Of a stretch of 64,000 nt of DNA, positions 22,607 to 34,559 are shown piece after piece. Positions within the stretch are counted from its first letter, which is position 1. Every line of letters starts with the position of its first letter. The position numbers and the translations under genes are program-made. The notes below the pieces were generated by a model that was given only the letters and a program-made list of their open reading frames with translations, had not been told where the DNA came from and made no database searches. Origin of the DNA: Sipunculus nudus (lineage: Eukaryota > Annelida > Sipuncula > Golfingiida > Sipunculidae); the NCBI GenBank assembly GCA_026874595.1, contig CM049309.1, positions 47,288,079 to 47,352,078 of the forward strand. The letters run 5' to 3'.

Positions 22607-25600
22607 TAACTTGAAGACCTGGTCAGTGATGGTTTACATAGCGAATCGGAATGAGACGCGGAGGCATACAGTGTTTCGTTGATATTTGACTGGTTTCTAT
22701 CGTTGGACGTATAAAGAATAAATTGATGTGAGGAACATATGAAAGATTAATTAAATGTACGTTGCAAGGAAACTGTTCCTGAAGAAGGAAACAGAAATAT
22801 GCATACATCGTTAGTAGCAGAAGCGGACCCAGCGGGACTCCATGCAGTGGGTCCGTATCCCATTTAAATTACTATACAGCAAAAGTGGAATGGGAATAAT
22901 TAATATTTGTTATTGAAATATTTATCTTAGCGGTAAATATCTATCTTGATCTATCAAAACGGTTTGGTTTCATTATTGCATGGTGTCATAATTTTTATGT
23001 GGAATTTCAAGGAATGAATCATATAGATGGGCAACAGGTACAATAAAAATGCCTATATCCCGTAGCATCTTTAAGACACAAGGTCACCTCTAGACAGACT
23101 TTTACTTGTCATACGTGTCGATAAAGATTCTATCAAAGATTTTACATTCAACGGTCTCCTCTGTAAACAAAATTGTAATTTCTTATGGAGATCCTTGTAA
23201 TCGTACAGTAATCTGAAGTTGAAGGGAGCACATTCTGTTTAGATGCCCTTATCATGCACATATTATAACGCTTGAGAGTGAAATCAGTTGCAAATATACT
23301 TTAGAATATTATTAAATATCCATTTATTTGAAGTTGAAATGTGATGTTGAAACATCGGGAGTGAAATTTTTATATATAAATATCAAGATTGAAAAGGTGA
23401 AAGAGTTAAAAACTTGAAGAATTAATTTTAGTTTTAAAAAAATATTTGCTTAAATATACAAATCGATCAGATTTTATAATCACACATGTATTGGTATTTT
23501 ATATATTATCTGGACTGTTGTTTCCCTTTTCTAAGATATATTTTAACATTTTTTTAAATATCGTAGAACTCTAACATATTGAAAGACATTTAATTTTGTA
23601 TATGATACATGTATATGTTTGTTCCTGCGATGACCTACTGGAATATATTGAATTTTCATATTTTTCAACGTATGAAAAATATAATACTGTTTTTATTTTG
23701 AATGACATCGTAATTTATAACTGTATTTTTAATGCCTTATTAGGGTTTATTATACCATATTTATTATTCAGTTGTGCATCCATGGAGTGCGCAAGGCTGG
23801 TCAGACGTGATATCTCTCATTTTATCGAGTTCTTTTCCCATTTATTCGTATTTTCATTTCTTTTTCAGATTACTTTTTTATTCCCTATAGCAATTTCATT
23901 ATTATATTTATTACTTTTCAATTTATAAGTTGGTGATTTACTCCACTGAGAGAGCATCCAATTATGTATTAGTATATTGAGAGAGGAAGTCTTTTCGTTA
24001 TCAAACTTTTCTCGGTCATAACACCGAGGAATCCCCACCCCATACCCCCATCGCATTACCATGTGAGTCATGCACGGTCTCCCCACAGAGCTCAGCTCAT
24101 GCCTCCTCAGCTGATACTCAGACTCACGCACTGTGCTCTGCTGTCCGAGCCTGTGCGCTCACAGATCACAAAAGTCGGTAAAATGCAAAGATTGTCATAA
24201 GACTGAAACATATAAATTATTGTACAATGAGTACTACATTTAAATAGTAACATTTTGCAAGTTATAAATGTATAGACGCGCATTCCATCATTGACATCAA
24301 CATGTTACGAACTTTTGAATATTTGGCCTTTCCAGTTTATACCGTAATTTTATAGAAATATAAATATTAAAGCCCAACAACCTATAGTTTGAATATATTG
24401 TTTTAAAAAAATGTAGGAGAATAGTTGCGGAACAGAAAATCCTCATAATCTTTTGTTTAAGGTGCCTCAAAATGTCCTCTTTACATTGCATATTTTAAAA
24501 ATTAATCCCTTCCCATACCCTCCCCATGTAAATATAAATATCTTTAAAAAAACATGGCTCCAGATGGGGTGAAATATATTACGTGAAAATACACACACAC
24601 ACACACACATACATATATATATATTAAATTTACAAATCAGAGAATTAAGAAATTATACACTCATTAAAAGCAGAATCATGCACAAGCAATTTTAATATAT
24701 GCATGAAAACTATAATTATAATGGAACTGCATTTGGGCTGTGGCTCTTAACTGACCACAAGTTAACCATGTAGTGCGTCTCTGTGACTTCCTAGTTATAC
24801 ACATTGGATCATATCCCAGCACTTCTGACTGACTTTCGAAATGGATTCCGAGCATAAATTCGTCCATAACGTTCAGATTAAAGAATGGATCACTATTATT
24901 CTTCACAGAATGATAATAAAGATCTTATTCTATCGGGGGAAAAAACAAAACGGTATTGAAGCGTTAGCATTTTGTATACGCTTTAAACTGCTTTATTTAT
25001 AAAACAATTCCTTGGTATCCGGCTTCCGACTTCCAAGTTTACATACACGACCGCGCTATGACACCTTTTGTTTTGAATGAGAAGTACCGCTTCACGTGAA
25101 TCGGTGCCACAGTGATGAAAGGAGGTGATAAATGAAATTATATTTGTGTGACAACACTTTTTCTTCGATATTAAGCACATATAATACGACTATATAAGCC
25201 TGTGATGCCAAATAATACCAGACAGGAAATATTTTTATCCGACCCTTAGAATGGGCGTTCTGTTGTGACTGCCATCATGACTCCAGGCCCTATCAGTTTA
25301 TTTCCGAAGGCCTGAGTGTCATGTTGTCATGGCTAGTCAAATCCCACATTGAAAGCAAGCGTTATTCATATGAACAATAGTCCTTAGTGTTAGAGGTTAA
25401 GTGACCACGATGCACGCATTCCGGTGATTGCCGAAGGCAGTTCGGCTCTGCTCGGTAAAAAAACGGAAAAATCACTCAAAATTATATGTACATTAAAAAT
25501 TATTTATTTTCATATCGCCTATGTCACTCCGGGGATAATAACCTTTCAAATGATGTATGGCACAATATTCTACACAACGCGAATTTAGAGAACATTGCGA

Positions 25601-25630
25601 ACAGACGTGAACCGAATTCCTTTTATAAGT
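22604..25630. other. AT-rich DNA with no recognisable gene
   Basis: Only simple repeats are supported here. A 110-codon hydrophobic frame at 23596-23928 starts without an ATG and is Phe/Ile/Leu/Tyr-rich, as expected by chance in AT-rich DNA. 24000-24150 has a GC-richer block of unknown nature. Confidence 0.4.
24591..24624. repeat. (AC)n-(AT)n compound microsatellite
   Basis: ACACACACACACACACACA then TACATATATATATAT. Confidence 0.9.
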
Positions 25631-25905
25631 ATTAGATCAATATAATCATGCATTGAAAGATTCAAATCAATCTTAACACCGAAATACACAGCTGAGGTTT
25701 GAAAGGAAAAGTGCAGCCACCAATGCTTATGGACTCACTGTCAGTCATCCTTAGAAGGGGCTTAGATCCAACAGGCATAACTTCAGTCTTTAAGGTACTT
25801 CATAAAAGTTGGCTGCTGGGCATCCATGATAATACATCCTCAATACAAGCCTGTATGCTAAACTAAACAGAGCTGAACTCAACTGGTTGACTCCTTTTGA
25901 CAGTT
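25630..25905 (-). pseudogene. CR1/L2-like LINE RT fragment
   Basis: Minus-strand frames read ACIEDVLSWMPSSQLL, one stop, LKTEVMPVGSKPLLRMTD, SESISIGGCTFPFK, a frameshift, then VKIDLNLSMHDYI. This is the stretch just after the catalytic YADD of CR1/L2-type reverse transcriptases, where KTE, a SIGG-like turn and LGVxID normally follow. No other LINE part was seen nearby. It is a short dead fragment. Confidence 0.75.
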
Positions 25906-25974
25906 CAGTGTCATTTGTATTTTATGAAAAGAACAATCATATGCGGATATTATGTTATATTATGTGCCTGCATT

Positions 25975-25976
<2 letters not shown>

Positions 25977-26022
<46 letters not shown>
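25977..26022. repeat. (AT)n microsatellite, 46 bp
   Basis: Uninterrupted AT repeat. The Tyr-Ile open frames through it are artefacts. Confidence 0.97.
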
Positions 26023-26025
<3 letters not shown>

Positions 26026-26978
26026 TCATACGCTGAACTACATGAGCGGGGCTTAAATGCATGTTTTACATGCACGGGGAATGGGAACCTCCTAAAGAAA
26101 TAACCGCAAGTTAAGAAATCAGAGTGGTATCTACAGTTTGTTATTCTGGCTATCCGCAGCATGTGCAGAGGGTTTAACAACGGCACTCGTTGACGTTTTT
26201 GTAACGGTCTAAACACCAGGAACCCAAACGATATGTAAGCATACCGTGAATCTGCTGATCACGAGAAGAACCCGCTGTCGCAAAAGTACTCTGCGACGAA
26301 TACTGAGCTTTCGTCAAGTAAAAGGAGTCCAGATAGATAATACGGAAAAACCTCAATGCCGATATATATTTGCAGGTGACACAGCTTTCATTTGAAGAGA
26401 TATAGATTTTGATGAAAGTAAAACAAATGTTATACATATTGGTTAGGGTATCATCAGTTAAAATAAATGATAAATGCAAAGCGGCTTGGGTGGTTGGGTA
26501 AAAGTAATTCTATGTTATTCTTGTGCTGTAACATATAAGAAGCATTTGCATGTTTGAACTAGTATTCCGTATTTCATATTGATTTATATATTGTTCAACG
26601 CGTTCACGTTCTTATAAGTACAAGATCCTTCTTCGAAGATAATTTTGTTTGATTCCCAAAGGATGTCAGTAATGACAATCAAAACAATAAAAATGTACAG
26701 ATTTTTCAAGTAAATTGAGACATGAAACTATCACAGGAAAAAGAGCTCCTGTTTCGTCTACGTCAAGTGACTCTTGCCAGAACAAAAGTTTGATCCTTCC
26801 TTTGTTAGTTTTCCATTTAAATTTGCAATATTTTCATGAAATAGCAGATAAGTTCAAAGAGGAAAACTGCAATGCAGGAATGAGGAAAAAGACCAATTAA
26901 CTGGAATCAAACAAATGCCATAAAATGCACAATATATTTAGGTAATGAAATTTTGCATCAATAATTCATAATATAGTC

Positions 26979-27893
26979 TACGCTCCCGAGGAAGCGGAAA
27001 TCTTGCGCTTCTAAAGAAGCTATTGATTTCCCGCTGCCTGCCCGTTTATGATACATTTAGACACCAGGGTGTTGGTACTTGTCTGGCAGCCAATCAAATG
27101 CCAGTTAACAAACACTCGACAGGCATCGTGGCTCCGCCCATAGCTGCTCCTCAAGTGCGCTTAAAGTGCACTCAAATTTTTACTTTTAATAAAATATTGT
27201 CGAATTTTTTTGCTCTCTCTACGTTATTGCACCATGAACCGATTCGATTATGACATTACGACTATGTTAGCAAAGCCATGTATCCGTTAGTAGCAAAACG
27301 GAAACCAGCCTGCAAGGTGTCCACGGAGCCAATGTTGTTCAAGTACATGTCGTTTGAATTACAGCTTACCGGCCAGGCATCCTATATACACAAAGACCTT
27401 GTCGGGCCATTCTCTCTGAGCCTGTGCCACAGACTTTGGCTTATTCATACGGTTTCCGGGGCGATGAGCTGTCACTCAAAACAAATGTAACTACAGTTGC
27501 TCCGTGTTTTCCTCGCTGGGCTGGTAAACCTCTTGCTGGCAACACAGCCTGATAATTATGTAGCATCAGTTGTGTGTCGCATATTGGGCATTGTTTGCAC
27601 GCAGCCAAGAGGACCACAACTATTTATGGAATAAGTTTGTGGTCTAGCTCATACACAATTGCCTCTTCAACCCCTAAAAAAAAATTGCCAACAGCATTTA
27701 TATTTGCTATTTATTAATCATGTGACCATATCAGCCAACCACAGAGGTCGTGTCTTCCAGCAAAGGGTCTCATCTGATTGGACAAAAACACAGTGCTCCC
27801 CTCTAGTGTAGCGATTCAAGATACGAGGTCAAAACAACAGCGCTTACGATATAGGTAGTAGGCCTATAGGTAAAGCGCTGTGTAAAGAGCGTA
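26979..27893. mobile_element. Non-autonomous DNA transposon, 915 bp, 9-bp TSD (MULE-like), copy 1
   Basis: The ends are TACGCTC and GAGCGTA (inverted), flanked by a perfect 9-bp direct repeat AATATAGTC at 26970-26978 and 27894-27902. Near the left end an imperfect hairpin is formed by GCGGAAATC and GATTTCCCGC around CTTCT/AGAAG. A 9-bp target duplication is the hallmark of Mutator-like elements; that class assignment is inference because no transposase is encoded. The short frames inside show no known domain. A shortened copy lies at 35479-35937. Confidence 0.75.
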
Positions 27894-28689
27894 AATATAG
27901 TCTAATATTACTAAGCTCTACACCTCAAATAAGGGTCAAAATCTATTGTCACATGCTTAACAAATACAGTCAAAAGATGTTGATAGAGTTTAAGTGTCAA
28001 ACATATTCTAAAAATGAAAGCATTAGAATGAAGCTGTAGACGGCCATTGAGAGGCGCCATGTGTCTTGCAACAAGATTCAAAAGTATTAATTGTGAAATG
28101 TAAATTTAAATTTGGACTTTTCAACTGATAGTAGGTCTTTAGTCCCTCATCCGTTTTTGTAAAAAACTAAATATATTTCAGTTTGAAAGAATAATCAGCA
28201 AATGTCAGTCGGTACAAACTGGTTGAACAGACTATGGTAGAAAAATAAGACATTTTTGAGAGGCTTTTGCATTGTCAAGTAAAAATATGGGGATGGTATT
28301 ATGTTTTGAAATGGGGTTTTATATACTGGACTTTTACACCAAGCAAACTCTTAACTCTTTTTCTTAGATGTTATCTAAATATCAAATAAAGACCAGATAA
28401 TTAGAAATATTATTAAATTTTGAAACTAATAAACCTGTTAAACTGGATTTGGCACTAAAATTTATCGTGAAATTACTGTTTATATTGGGATCCACCTTGG
28501 TCCGTAAAGATTCAGAAATCTTATTGCATGTGAATGTATTGATACATGTATTGTTTCTGCAATGTTTGACGAGAATATACTTTTTAGTATTCGTATACAG
28601 ATTAAATCAATTGATTACTTTTAATACATTTATATTTAAAGATTAGGAAAACATTTTGAAATGCAAAACCGGAACAGTTATAATTCATG

Positions 28690-28695
28690 TTTATT
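28690..28695 (-). terminator. Polyadenylation signal of trypsin B
   Basis: AATAAA on the minus strand, about 35 nt past the stop of trypsin B, at the position equivalent to that in gene A. Confidence 0.65.
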
Positions 28696-28729
28696 CATTC
28701 CAGAATTCGTGTAGTCCCGGATATAATCT

Positions 28730-29662
28730 TTAGCTGTAGACGTAGCCATCAACCCAGCTCTTGTAGAAGCTTACGCGAGTGTAGACGCCAGGGGTGCTGC
28801 TGGCACAGCCGTAGCCCCAAGACACCAAACCGACCGCGTAAAAGCGGGAGCTGACCTTAACAGCAAGGGGGCCGCCGGAATCTCCCTGCCAAATATTAAA
28901 AAAAGTTACATAACAATTTCATTCAAAATCAAAGAACATTTAACGGAACAACAAATAACTAAAGAGTTTGTAAGATATTTGTTAATTATCTTTCAAATGA
29001 TAAGTTCATAGAATAAAATTGCTATAAGTTATGCGAAGACATGTTTCTTTTTTTCAAATTGATTGCTTTATATTCATACAACTTACCTTCAAAGTACATT
29101 GAAATAATGATCATGAAAATGTTATGATTGATTAATTTTTATATGAACACAGAATGAGAGGAAATGTATTATTATAATGAATGTCATTATAACCTTCTTT
29201 CAGTAAAGAATAATCTACTTGAAGTAATCTTCATGCAGTATACAGCAGCACCACCTAACGGCCTTACCTGACAACTGTCCTTAATATTCGTTCCAGCAAA
29301 ACCGGCGCACATCATTCCGCTGTAAATGGGACTGATCGCCGAGCGGCATGCAGAGTCAGACATAATTGGCACGTCGGCGTACCGCAGCTCATTCGTGGCA
29401 GAACCGCCTAAAAACACATAAACCGCCAAACCTAGATTGCAGTCCGCTACTTTAAGTTTTACTAAATTTAAATGTACTGAAAACTAGTTTTTACAACCAG
29501 TTGGAAGTCTAACTCCAGCCTATGCTATGTTTGAGCATTAACTCGTTATAAGTTTACTAAAAAGCTTAGTGTCGAAAATTCTTCGGGTCAAAGAAATTGT
29601 TCTACGGACGATTTTATGTCGTTCTTATTTTTTTACCGTCATATATGATCTGTTTACTTTAT

Positions 29663-29703
<41 letters not shown>

Positions 29704-32700
29704 ATTTATTGTAACAACTTACGAGCAGGCCCGATCCTGTGGGAATCGTTTCGGTAGCCAACACATTGTTCACTAATCAGAATGTTCATTCGCATATGGG
29801 ACTTATTTTGTAAATTTATTATTTTGAAAGCGGTTCTTGGTTTTATAGATTAAAAATCCAATGTCTAAATCATGCTTTTAACAATGAAATTAAACTGAGT
29901 TAACCAAATCCTAATTGGACTTCGCATGGAATGTATTACGTTGAACATACATTCATTTACTGTCTTTCTCATTTCCAATTGACCTGAATGAGGTTGACAT
30001 CATCCATAACGGGCTGATATATGATCAAAACAGCATACAACACCTCCATTTAATTACGTGATTTCCTGGTCAAGGCATTGCTTACTTACTTGCAAGTTTT
30101 AAGGGATTCCTGGATATTCTTGCAGTACGTGATCTCATGAATGTTCAGTTTCCTGTTTCACTGGAAGCTGTTGTTTGGGACCTGAATGTTATTTTTTAAA
30201 CGAGAATTTCGTTCATACTTGTGAGTCTGCATCAATTTCTTTTTTCAATTGTATTTCGGCATACAAATATTAGTATATTTTATTGCCGAAAGGCCAGTGT
30301 CTGTTTTCTTTCTAGTTATGTTCCTTTGTGTTTGGCTGGGCTTACCTGAGAACGTTGATCCCCAGCCGCTGACGATGGCCGTACTTCCGGCGTAGCTAGA
30401 GGTAGTCGGCTCGCAAGCTGGACGACGGTCGTTGTGGATGCTGACGCCGTTGCTGAATCGGATCACGGCGATGTCATTGGCCAGCGTGGAAGAGCTGTAT
30501 GACGGGTGGTTGACATAGTAACTGACACCGTGGAGGGTGCGGGTTGAGGGTGGGCTGCTACGAAGGTGCTCTCCAGCTGCAACGTCCAGCGAGCTTGCAC
30601 TCCTGTTTCACGAAAGGTTTTCTTTATTCCTCGGGATGATATGTAATGGTATTCTATTAACCCCTTCCCTTCCTCACTAAGCCCAAAGACACACACAACA
30701 ACACCTTTAATTAAAGCATATTGAATATAACCTCAGGAAAAAAGGCCAAGCAATCATCAATTAACTACTTACTGGCCTGAGGTACAGTGAGCGGCTGTCA
30801 GTGCCCACATGGAATTGACCAGGACGGCGCCGCACATATGGCTGTTGAATCTTCGGAGGGATAGCTAAAATAATCCATTCATATAAATACCTTTACCATT
30901 TTTTAAAAATCTGATCGAAGGCTCAAAGCCTTTTGCTATGAATAGAAACGATGAAATAACGGCCCAATGAATTTAAAAAAATACACCAAAATCATTTAAT
31001 TTGATAAAAAAATATAACGAGGTGTTCGTCGAATAAGACTTATTATATAGAGCAAGGAGTTTTCTCCTGATTAAGATAATTTCACTTCGTCTGTCTCTCT
31101 AATATGATGATAAAGTGTTTCGCCTATATAAACATAATGGACTGCTTTAATGTATAATAGATGATGGAGACGTTAATAGGAGAAATGCACGTTTCTGCTA
31201 CATGAAATCGCAATGCGACCTCTGACCTGGTAGGGATACTCTCCCTGTCGCGCTGCTGCTCCTCCCACAATCCTCTCCAACACAGGTCTTCCAGCATCAG
31301 AATACTTACTGGTACCACAGCTGGCTATAATGCAAAATAAATATCAATTAACAATGTGAAAAACATTGAGACTGTTACTGCAAATAAATTGGCATTATCA
31401 TTTAGAAGAAGACATGACCTAAATGCTTAATACTTTTATTTCGGAAACATATTTTATTTTATTAATTAAGAAAGTAAATATCCAAATTATAATAGTTTAC
31501 TCTATGTGACTGTATGAATAATACTCTCAATACCACAAAGGTTGAAGGTGCATTGGTCTGAACTTTTAACTGGTAGTCACCTAAAGCCCCGGGAAACGCA
31601 CTGCGACGCGACGCAGGTCATGTCGACTGAACAGGTTTCCTCTAGTTTTCTGGACTCTAATTTTTCCCAGGCAATGGGGGAAATATTATGGAGAATCTGA
31701 CCAATCATATAAAGGCTTCTATAGCTGATGGACATGAAATCTTCTTGATCGGGCATGTGAACAAGTTTGATTTCTGAGTATTGTCCATGGTTGGACCCAG
31801 AATTTAGGAACATGGGCGTCTAACCCAGGAATACTAAGGGAAAAAATGTTTCCAAGGTCCGGGGGGGGGGGGGGGGGGAGTGGCAGCCTACAAAAATTGG
31901 TACGAAACCCTGAAAAAAGAGATTGCTGCTGCTAAACAATAGGGGATGGGCTTGCGCCCTCCATCCGTTTCCACTGTTCACAACTCTAACGATGGATTTG
32001 ATAGGCCGTTATGATTTCGGTCCGTCACGTGTCTGCCTGTTAGATATTCATGGTACAGCAGGCCAGGAAGCTCGCTGAAGCAAGGTCTCTCCTCAACAGA
32101 GCTTGAGACCTGCCTCAAAGGAAGATCCGACCTCCTAAAAAGTAAAGACCAGCGTGACGTCCGGTGAACATATATCTGAGTGGCTTGCAAGTTAGGAAAC
32201 TTTTGTGCTAAGAATGGGGAATAAACACGAACAACCGCCACGTTTAAGGACACGGTTTACAAGGAGTGACCGATATGTGCGCGAAACAATATAAACTAGA
32301 TGTAAAAATTAAAATGACGCTTACTACGCCCCAGATGTTAGGATAATTGAACACGGACGAGATGCACTATACACTAGAAATTGCGAAAATTGACAGAACG
32401 ATCGGTTCTATCGTAAAAGAAAAATGAAATTCAATAATCTCGCTTTAACATGAGACTTTCCCTTTTTTAAAGCAATATATTCAGCTAAAAGTTTCCTTTA
32501 CAGGAGAAAAACAAACAATCATTTCATTGAGACCGAGAAAGCCAAAGTTAATAGTGTGAAGTACATTAAGTTCTTGGATGACAATCTGCTCCATGATTGT
32601 ACGAGACTTTATCCAAGAAATAATTATGTTTTTCAATAAACATAAAGAGAAGAATGTGGAGGCCACACCGGAATATACAGTAAACCTTACGTAACGACTA

Positions 32701-33499
32701 CCAATGGGACATTTATGAAATGGTCGAATTTTTAAAGTGGTCGCGTAAGTTATTTCTGGTATAAAGAGCAAAAACGAATATGGACAACAAAATGGTTGTC
32801 GTGATTTTGAGGTGGTCACTATACCGTGGTTGTCGTTAGACGAGGATTAAGCGTTTCAAGATGAATGGGCCTCCTCATCATAGCCCTGATTATAATTCGA
32901 TGGCTTATATAATATTGATTCATAAAGGAAAAGAATAACCGAGGAATGAGTTAAAAATTGAATGAAGAGAGTTAATCAGGATACTTGCGTCGCCGATGGA
33001 TGTTTCATTAAAGGGAAATCCGAAGAAATATCATTGTATGTAGAAAACATTGAGCATATGTTGATATCAGTAAGTTGTTCTCTGATCGTGTGATATTTAA
33101 ATTCGGGTACCCTCGCATCATATCTGATTTGTCTGATATTTTGAGGTCTGTAGATAATACCACCTAAATGTTATAACATTAGAGAGAAATGAGCATTAAA
33201 GAAATGAGCACATTAACTACCGAGATATCTCGAGACAAAAAGTCGATTACAAGTCGATTTATTCGCTTTTATAAAGTCGTTTCGGGAAGTAAATTTAACA
33301 GAATTTCCCAATATCCTCAGTTCCCCAGCTACTTTAGCTGAGTTATACAGCAAACCTTTCCTGCATTTAATACTGCAGTCTTTGAAAAAAGCCATACCTT
33401 TCAGGTTAAATCTAAGTTAATACAGTTAAGTCTTTACTTACTGATCCAGGCCTGGGCGCCTGCAGCACAAAGAGCTACTGCCAGAAGAAGACAGTTCAT
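28730..33499 (-). CDS. Trypsin-like serine protease B, six exons (paralogue of A)
   Basis: Second complete trypsin, 266 aa. Exons in transcript order: 33442-33499, 31227-31324, 30773-30864, 30346-30602, 29268-29407, 28730-28885. Every exon length and intron phase equals gene A. Signal peptide [17 protein letters not shown], propeptide Cys22, activation at R37|IVGG, triad His78, Asp126, Ser218 and specificity Asp212 are all present. Differences from A are mainly in the propeptide (YSDAGRP versus YIDAGTP), exon 2 (GGAAARQ versus GGAPARQ), exon 3 (FNSHM, NSMW) and exon 5 ([19 protein letters not shown]). Exons 4 and 6 are nearly identical to A even at silent positions. Intron 4 carries a 34-bp poly-T run not found in A, and intron 1 carries about 0.5 kb (about 32.02-32.54 kb) missing from A. 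The gene looks intact. It probably arose by tandem duplication with A. Confidence 0.93.
29665..29698. repeat. Poly-T run in intron 4 of trypsin B
   Basis: 34 consecutive T. The matching place in trypsin A (about 8017) reads only TAGTTTTGTATAAC, so the run arose in copy B. Confidence 0.9.
31793..31985. repeat. GGATCC-type MITE, copy 2 (intron 1 of trypsin B)
   Basis: Counterpart of the copy at 10118-10325. The poly-G run has grown to 20 bp (31860-31879). Confidence 0.55.
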
Positions 33500-33545
33500 G
33501 ATGCTTCTTTCTGTGGAAGTCCACACTGAGGCCTCATGGCGGCGG

Positions 33546-33567
33546 TTTATATACCCTGCTTTTATCA
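33546..33567 (-). promoter_or_regulatory. Core promoter of trypsin B: TATA box with upstream GATA site
   Basis: TATATAAA on the minus strand (33553-33546) sits about 47 bp before the ATG at 33499, matching gene A. TGATAA follows upstream at about 33567-33562. The conserved spacing between the two copies supports both elements. Confidence 0.7.
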
Positions 33568-34179
33568 GGGTGAAGAAATCACCACCTGGGAGAGTGCGAG
33601 ATAAAGAACCAATAAATTTTACCTTAAGTTTTCTTAAACACACACATGCATGCACCCGATAGTAGGGTAGATATCACATCATATGTTCTTTTTCACATAA
33701 GAACTCCCCCGGTTCGCCAATATATACCTCACTTTAATGTATTGTTATAACACAGCCGTCCACATAAAAACATAAAAAAAATATCATTTTATCAAATATA
33801 TTATTTAAAGCATTAAAGGTCTTCCTTGAAATATTAAAAGTCTGGCTATGACTTTTGTTTTAGGATGGAGACATTTGCAGAAATTTTCGCATGCATAAAT
33901 TCTGATTTATGAAGCTGGGACCTATAACGTCGGTCCTGCTGAATTGTGCATCGTATAATTATATATCCCGTTTTAATGTACATAATAATGAAAACAAAAC
34001 CATTTCCTATGTATTTGATATTAAATTCTGTTTTATAAATATCTTATAAATGTATTTATCGGTTAATTTGTATAATCGGTAAAGTTGAATCTGTCAATCA
34101 TGTAGAACTATCCCGGGTATTCAGTGTGCGACATTAGGTTTGACATGAGGTATAATTAAAATTTATTGCATAATATGGT

Positions 34180-34490
34180 CAAGGGTTATCCATAGTTCAT
34201 GAATCAAGGTGATGCCACCTTGTCACCCTTGGGTGTTATTTTTTTACGCCAAAATCTAAAAATGGCGTCTTTAAATATTAGGAAAATGGATCCAATAGCT
34301 GAAAATGGGGCTTTTATTCTATTTTATTTTAAAAAATCACAAACAGTGGCCCTTAGACCATAATTCAGGCGGATGCTACAACATGTACCTTTAGGAATCT
34401 TTGTTTTGCCGCCGAAATCCAAGATGGCTGCTATGAACCCCCCCCCCCCACCAAAAAAAAAAAAAAATCATGTGGTGGGTTAAGTTGATC
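34180..34490 (+). repeat. Diverged tandem repeats in front of DIRS copy B
   Basis: Counterpart of the 12.4-13.1 kb block: one unit with ATGAATCAAGGTGATGCCACC and one with ATTCAGGCGGATGCTACA, followed by CCAAGATGGCTGCTATGAA and short poly-C and poly-A runs. One or two units are missing relative to copy A. Confidence 0.55.
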
Positions 34491-34559
34491 TTTTCAACGG
34501 CAATTGCGGTAACACAAAACTTAAACTGTAAAGTAGATAAAACACCACTGATTTTCATG

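Noticed and set aside
23596-23928. 110-codon hydrophobic plus-strand frame
   Set aside because: No ATG at its start, Phe/Ile/Leu/Tyr-rich as expected from AT-rich DNA, no splice or family signal.
25974-26216. Tyr-Ile repeat frames around 26.0 kb (and 22.5 kb)
   Set aside because: Products of (TA)n microsatellites.
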